NCBI GenBank assembly: GCA_002279765.1
Contig: NCCR01000194.1
Coordinates: 1-17,701 of the forward strand
Direction: 5' to 3'
DNA from: Verrucomicrobia bacterium 12-59-8
GTDB taxonomy: Bacteria > Verrucomicrobiota > Verrucomicrobiae > Verrucomicrobiales > Verrucomicrobiaceae
Length of the DNA: 17,701 nucleotides
Below, piece after piece: positions 13,898-17,701 of this stretch. A model generated the notes under the pieces. It saw only the letters and a list, made by a program, of their open reading frames with translations. It did not search any database and was not told the DNA's origin. Position 1 is the first letter of the stretch, and each line of letters begins with the position of its first letter. The translations under genes and the position numbers were made by a program.

Positions 13898-15180
13898 CAA
13901 TCACCGCCCCACCAGGAGCGCCAGTCGTTGCGGGTGCGTGGGTCGCGCGGGGGGTGCAGCGGGCTGGGAAAAGGTGCTTCGTTGGCCCCCTCGGCAGGCG
14001 GGGCATCGCTGCTTTCGGCAGAGAAATGCTTGCTGAAGGCAGGTGGTGCAAATTTGGTTTTCGCAGTGATGGAGTTCTGTGTCGGTGCGCGCGGGCGCAG
14101 AATGATCTCGGCCTCGACGACAGGGCTGGCTGTGTGGGAGTGCTGCGGCGAGGAGGGCAGCGGAGCTGGAGCGTCAGGTTCAGGCTGCCAGGGGTTTTGG
14201 AACGAGGCGGCGAGGGGTGGATCAAACGATGCGTCACCAGCAGCCGCGAGCTGCACTTGGATTTCCGGGGCTGTATCCTCAGCGGGGGGCGGCTCGTGCA
14301 GCGGCGGGGCCACATCTGCCGAAGGAAGTGCTGCTGGTTCGGATGCCGGCGCAACTTGGATTTCATCCGGGAAAGCCGCCCCTTGGAAGACCGCAGTGGA
14401 AAAAAAGAGCGGTGGTCCGGGGTCTTCGTGCTGCACGGGAGCAGTGGAAAACATGTTGGAGCGCGGAGACTCCTTTGCTCTGATAGGGGGGGGCTGACGA
14501 GTCGGTGTGCTGAAGTACATGCTGCCAGCCGGGGCGACGTATGGCGCGGCTTCGTTCAGGCTTGGCATCGGATCGACACCGAGCGGCCATCCGGCATCTG
14601 CTGCAGGACGAGGCAAGGGCGGGGGAGGCGTCTGCGGCAGCAGCGCTTGCACCTGCGGTGGCGTGGGGGGCACCTCCTCCTTCTCCTCCACGATCTCCTC
14701 GATATTCGGCGCAGGTGCCTGAAACAGAGAGGGTATGGGTTCAGTGAGTCCGGCAAAGGAATCGTTGCCGGGTGGAGCGCTGGAGAGATGCTCAGCATCC
14801 TCCAAAAGAAATGATTCTGGCCGGTAATCATCTTCGGGCTCGCTCGGCGTGATGTCGGTCGTGGAGAAATCAATGACAGGGGCCTGCTCCTCGCGAATGA
14901 TCTGACGCGAAAGCCATTGCTCGATCTGGCTCTGCACCGGCGGTGCAGGCTGCGGAGTGGGAGGTGGCAGATTCGGCGAAGCAGCGGGGGGCGCGACGGT
15001 CTTTTTCGGCTTCAGCAGCGCGAGCGCTGCGGCGCCGAGGGCCAGGATGAGCGGGGCTTTGCCGATGCGCGCGGCCAGGACTCCGCCTAGCGCAGTGGCC
15101 GTCAGAACTGCCAACGGTCCAGGTTGATGACTGGTGCGTTGCGGCTGGTCTGACTGTGTGTCTGAGGGAGCCGTGCTCAT
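13897..15180 (-). CDS. Proline-rich, membrane-anchored, largely disordered hypothetical protein
   Basis: I do not recognise this 427-residue protein. Residues 1-21 are polar, and two short hydrophobic stretches follow (about 22-38, LAVLTATALGGVLAA, and 43-56, PLILALGAAALALL), a likely hairpin anchor ending in KPKK. The rest is Pro/Ala/Glu-rich and probably disordered. It holds a short acidic segment (NIEEIVEEKEEV, about 160) and four copies of a hydrophobic-FST motif (IDFSTTD, MYFSTPTRQ, NMFSTAPVQ, LFFSTAVFQ). The last part is more ordered in look: EAEIILRPRAPTQNSITAKT, then a basic, aromatic tail RDPRTRNDWRSWWGGD. Codon usage matches the neighbours and the antisense frames lack any domain, which supports it as a gene. 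It follows the second PilT-family gene by 71 nt on the same strand, so it may be co-transcribed and linked to the pilus or envelope. That link is inference. Confidence 0.7.
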   Translation of the reverse strand: MSTAPSDTQSDQPQRTSHQPGPLAVLTATALGGVLAARIGKAPLILALGAAALALLKPKKTVAPPAASPNLPPPTPQPAPPVQSQIEQWLSRQIIREEQAPVIDFSTTDITPSEPEDDYRPESFLLEDAEHLSSAPPGNDSFAGLTEPIPSLFQAPAPNIEEIVEEKEEVPPTPPQVQALLPQTPPPPLPRPAADAGWPLGVDPMPSLNEAAPYVAPAGSMYFSTPTRQPPPIRAKESPRSNMFSTAPVQHEDPGPPLFFSTAVFQGAAFPDEIQVAPASEPAALPSADVAPPLHEPPPAEDTAPEIQVQLAAAGDASFDPPLAASFQNPWQPEPDAPAPLPSSPQHSHTASPVVEAEIILRPRAPTQNSITAKTKFAPPAFSKHFSAESSDAPPAEGANEAPFPSPLHPPRDPRTRNDWRSWWGGD

Positions 15181-15251
15181 CCTTGAATGAATACGATGTT
15201 AATTCACCGCAGGTGATGCGGCAAGACGCAACTGCTCCAGCGAGAGTCGTG

Positions 15252-16355
15252 TTATTTGTTGGCGTCGCCACCGCTGGCGACGGCAAGTCCGGCATCTTCG
15301 GGCGGGAGGAAGGCCTTGAAGCGGTTCTTGTCGATGGCCTTCATGTAGGCTTCCATCGGGGTGACGTAGCCGTCGCGCAGCTTCTGCCAGATGGCTTCGT
15401 CCATGAACTGCATGCCCTGGGATTTACCGCCGATGATGACGTCGTAGAGCTTTTGCGTGGCACCTTCACGAATGATGGCACCGACGGCGGGATTGGACAC
15501 CATGATTTCATTCACGGCGGCACGGCCCTTGCCGTCAGACTTTTTCATGAGGAGCTGGGCGACCACGCCTTTGAGCGAGGCGGCGAGCATGGTGCGCACC
15601 TGGCTCTGCTGATCAGACGGAAAGACGTCAATGATACGGTCAACGGTCTTGCGGGCGTTGTTGGTGTGCAGGGTGCCGAAGACGAGCAGGCCGGTCTCTG
15701 CTGCGGTGAGCGCCAGCGAGATGGTTTCAAGGTCGCGCATTTCACCCACGAGCACGATGTCCGCATCCTCACGCAGAGCGGCGCGCAGGCCGTCGGCGAA
15801 TGAAGGCGTCTGGATGGGGACCTCACGCTGGGTGATGATGCTCTTCTTGTTGCGATGCACGAACTCGATCGGTTCTTCGATCGTGATGATGTGGCGGCGG
15901 AAGTTGGTGTTGATGTAATCCAGTAGGGCGGCCAGCGTGGTCGATTTGCCCGAGCCGGTGGGGCCGGTGACCAGCACCAGACCGCTGCGCATGTGGCCAA
16001 ACTCCTTCACCACGGGCGGAATGCCGAGCTGCTCCAGGCTGGCGATTTTCGTGGGAATGATACGAAACACGGCGGCGTAGCCGTGCTGCTGGCGCAGGTA
16101 GTTGCAGCGGAAGCGGTTGTCCGCGTCCATCTCGTAGGCAAAGTCGAGATCGCCTTTTTCCTTGTAACGCTCCCAGGCGCGGGGTTCGCAAATCTCACGC
16201 ATCATGGTCTCCATGAGGCGTTCTTCCAGGATCTGGTCGGAGATGGGCTTGATGCTGCCATGCACACGCACCTTGGGCGGCTGCTTCTGGCTGAGATGAA
16301 GGTCGGATCCGCCCAGTTCGATGAGCTTTTGGAAATATTGATCAATGATTGGCAT
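15252..16355 (-). CDS. pilT: PilT-family type IV pilus ATPase (second of a tandem pair)
   Basis: The 367-residue hexameric ATPase probably drives pilus retraction or a related motor at the cytoplasmic face. It has the N-terminal PAS-like domain (about 1-100, GGSDLHLSQKQPPKVRVHG). The ATPase core follows: Walker A GPTGSGKST (131-139), the Asp-box region IITIEEPIEF (156-165), Walker B DIVLVGEMRDLET (199-211, Glu205), the AALTAAETG-type helix and the His box GTLHTNN (227-233, His230). No zinc Cys cluster of the PilB/GspE type is present, so it is a retraction-type rather than an extension ATPase. The Asp box has Glu161 where most PilT proteins have Asp. It follows another PilT gene by 38 nt. PilT against PilU cannot be decided by eye. 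The leader has no Shine-Dalgarno motif. Confidence 0.93.
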   Translation of the reverse strand: MPIIDQYFQKLIELGGSDLHLSQKQPPKVRVHGSIKPISDQILEERLMETMMREICEPRAWERYKEKGDLDFAYEMDADNRFRCNYLRQQHGYAAVFRIIPTKIASLEQLGIPPVVKEFGHMRSGLVLVTGPTGSGKSTTLAALLDYINTNFRRHIITIEEPIEFVHRNKKSIITQREVPIQTPSFADGLRAALREDADIVLVGEMRDLETISLALTAAETGLLVFGTLHTNNARKTVDRIIDVFPSDQQSQVRTMLAASLKGVVAQLLMKKSDGKGRAAVNEIMVSNPAVGAIIREGATQKLYDVIIGGKSQGMQFMDEAIWQKLRDGYVTPMEAYMKAIDKNRFKAFLPPEDAGLAVASGGDANK

Positions 16356-16393
16356 GAGACGTTCGCGGCGGTCGGTTGGCGTGGCTGGGGCCT

Positions 16394-17497
16394 TTAGGAT
16401 TCGAAGAATTTCTTCATGATGATTTTGTCCTCGGCGCGGAACTCACATTCCTCGCGGCTGATCTCCCCGGCGGAGTAGAGATTGCGCAATGAGTCATCCA
16501 TCGTGATCATGCCGACGCCTTTGCCGGTCTGCATGACACCCGCGAGCATGTAGGTCTTGCCTTCACGGATGCAGTTGCCGACGGCGGGGGTGTTGACGAG
16601 CACTTCGAGCGCCATCACACGGCCATTTCCGTCGATTTTGGGCACCAACTGCTGGGAGAGGATGCCACGAAGAGATTCAGACACCATGATGCGGATCTGG
16701 TCACGCTGATCGATGGGGAACACATCCAGCACACGGTCGAGTGTGCGGGCGGCGCTGCCGGTGTGCAGAGTGCCGAGCACCAGATGTCCCGTTTCCGCAG
16801 CGGTGATGGCCAGGGAGATGGTTTCAAGATCGCGCATTTCACCGACCATGATCACGTCCGGGTCTTCACGCAGAGCCCCGCGCAGCGCGGCTGCAAACGA
16901 TGCGGTGTGCGTGTGAACTTCGCGCTGGTTCACATGGCAGCCCTTGGGCTCGATGATGTATTCAATCGGATCTTCCAGGGTAATGATGTGATCCTGACGC
17001 TCCTCGTTGATGGAATCAACCAGTGCGGCCAGAGTGGTGGATTTGCCGCAACCGACAGGACCCGTGACGAGAATCAGGCCGTTGTGGAAGCGTGTGAGCG
17101 TTTTGGCCGTGGGTGGCAGGCCGAGATCTTCGACGGATTTGATGTTGGTTTTGATGACACGGAAAACCATGTCGATGCCCAAACGCTGCTGCACGACGGA
17201 AGAACGAAAACGCCCATACCCTGGCGAGTAGGCAAAATCGACATCCCCACGGGCTTCAAGGTGCTTGATCTGAGCTTCACCCAGGAAACCATAAGCGAGG
17301 CGGCGGGCGTCCTCCGGCGTCAGCAGGGCGGCGTTGTCCCAGATGGGCTGTAGGTTGCCATAGCGCCGCCAGACAGGTTGCGCACCGGTGGCGAGATGCA
17401 GGTCGGATGCGTCATACTCCATGCAAAAGCGCAGGTAGTCATCCACGGAGCCTAAAACGGGAAGAAGATCTTGTGGGGGTTGGTTGGGATCAGACAT
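16394..17497 (-). CDS. pilT: PilT-family type IV pilus ATPase (first of a tandem pair)
   Basis: This is a 367-residue paralog of the next gene with the same architecture. Residues 1-20 are a Pro-rich lead (MSDPNQPPQDLLPVLG); the PAS-like domain then starts with the family mark DASDLHLATGAQP (29-41). The ATPase core has Walker A GPVGCGKST (146-154), the Asp box ITLEDPIEY (172-180), Walker B DVIMVGEMRDLET (214-226, Glu220) and the His box GTLHTGS (242-248, His245). The Walker A keeps the GxxGxGKS/T pattern, but with Val-Gly-Cys in place of the usual Thr-Gly-Ser. Both ATPases therefore look catalytically competent. The ATG lies 14 nt after the stop of an upstream partial gene, so all three are probably one operon. 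It may be a retraction ATPase or a PilU-like accessory. No pilB, pilC or pilin gene is in the window. Confidence 0.93.
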   Translation of the reverse strand: MSDPNQPPQDLLPVLGSVDDYLRFCMEYDASDLHLATGAQPVWRRYGNLQPIWDNAALLTPEDARRLAYGFLGEAQIKHLEARGDVDFAYSPGYGRFRSSVVQQRLGIDMVFRVIKTNIKSVEDLGLPPTAKTLTRFHNGLILVTGPVGCGKSTTLAALVDSINEERQDHIITLEDPIEYIIEPKGCHVNQREVHTHTASFAAALRGALREDPDVIMVGEMRDLETISLAITAAETGHLVLGTLHTGSAARTLDRVLDVFPIDQRDQIRIMVSESLRGILSQQLVPKIDGNGRVMALEVLVNTPAVGNCIREGKTYMLAGVMQTGKGVGMITMDDSLRNLYSAGEISREECEFRAEDKIIMKKFFES

Positions 17498-17511
17498 GAA
17501 AGATGATGACG

Positions 17512-17701
17512 CTAGACTGTTCCTGCATCCGGGTCGTTCGGAGAAACTTTCTGACGTAGATAAGTTTCAACCCACTGGGAGCCGTAGTTCATGATGGATT
17601 TTCGAGCGAGACCGAGCAGCGGACTGAGGAGCAGGGCAATCAAACCGCGACTTTTAGCGCCAGTAAAGAAATTATCCTGTTTGTTGTTCGAATCGCCCGT
17701 C
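17512..17701 (-). CDS. C-terminal fragment of an unknown protein (5' end off window)
   Basis: This frame enters from the right edge and ends with TAG at 17514-17512, giving the last 62 residues of a protein. It reads TGDSNNKQDNFFTGAKSRG, then a hydrophobic stretch LIALLLSPLLGLA, then RKSIMNYGSQWVETYLRQK and a polar tail ending DPDAGTV. A single membrane or amphipathic helix near the C-terminus is likely. I do not recognise the family. Its stop is 14 nt before the first PilT ATG, so it is probably the upstream gene in the same operon. No alternative start or competing frame explains the region better; the other minus frame from the edge stops after nine codons. Confidence 0.6.
   Translation of the reverse strand, partial: TGDSNNKQDNFFTGAKSRGLIALLLSPLLGLARKSIMNYGSQWVETYLRQKVSPNDPDAGTV

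Noticed and set aside
13846..14814. Plus-strand open frame of 322 codons opposite the proline-rich gene
   Set aside because: Arg/Gly/Cys-rich complement of Pro/Ala codons. The minus frame has membrane segments, repeated motifs and operon position, so it is the better candidate, though both are low-complexity.
15204..15216. TCACC-GCA-GGTGA palindrome between the second PilT gene and the proline-rich gene
   Set aside because: Five-base arms are expected by chance at this length; no supporting context.

Overview
The window most likely comes from a member of the Verrucomicrobiota (PVC superphylum), perhaps near Prosthecobacter or Verrucomicrobium. It carries a Tat-exported DUF1501 protein beside a PVC-type membrane-bound dehydrogenase/cytochrome c gene, a pairing typical of Planctomycetes and Verrucomicrobia. 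The DNA is GC-rich and gene-dense, with many meaningless antisense frames. The gene set is that of a Gram-negative-type cell: Lnt, DsbD and type IV pilus ATPases. No gene here has a convincing Shine-Dalgarno motif at normal spacing; starts follow G-poor C/A/T-rich leaders instead. The phylum call is inference from gene content, not a search result.

Layout. 1-4287 (minus strand): the unit reads SGNH hydrolase, pyrD (4-nt overlap), then a double-CDGSH iron-sulfur protein ending in a hairpin; next comes a DsbD-type reductase followed by a small glycine-rich membrane protein that runs off the left edge. 4288-4510: divergent intergenic region with two perfect copies of a 52-bp tandem repeat. 4511-6340 (plus): rpmJ-rpsM-rpsK-rpsD, closed by a strong intrinsic terminator, with neither secY upstream nor rpoA/rplQ downstream; its S11 has an Ala/Pro-rich N-terminal extension. 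6366-7155: a DUF971 gene (plus) faces a YjbQ-family gene (minus) across a long inverted repeat. 7217-7743 (minus): a peroxiredoxin with a terminator. 7863-12055 (minus): a PVC-type dehydrogenase/cytochrome c gene, apparently frameshifted, followed by the DUF1501 gene. 12197-13876 (plus): lnt, apolipoprotein N-acyltransferase. 13897-17701 (minus): the C-terminus of an unknown membrane protein, two tandem PilT-family ATPases, and a long proline-rich membrane-anchored protein.

Functional themes. Several genes concern the envelope and redox chemistry outside the cytoplasm: DsbD, Lnt, the Tat DUF1501 protein, the cytochrome protein and the pilus ATPases. The rest is housekeeping: translation, pyrimidine synthesis and peroxide defence. 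I saw no RNA gene, CRISPR array, insertion sequence, phage gene or integrase. I did not find a clearly new multi-gene system. The features most worth a second look are the extended S11, the isolated ribosomal cluster, the 52-bp duplication at a translation start, the broken cytochrome gene, the PilT pair with its unknown partners, and the lack of Shine-Dalgarno sequences.
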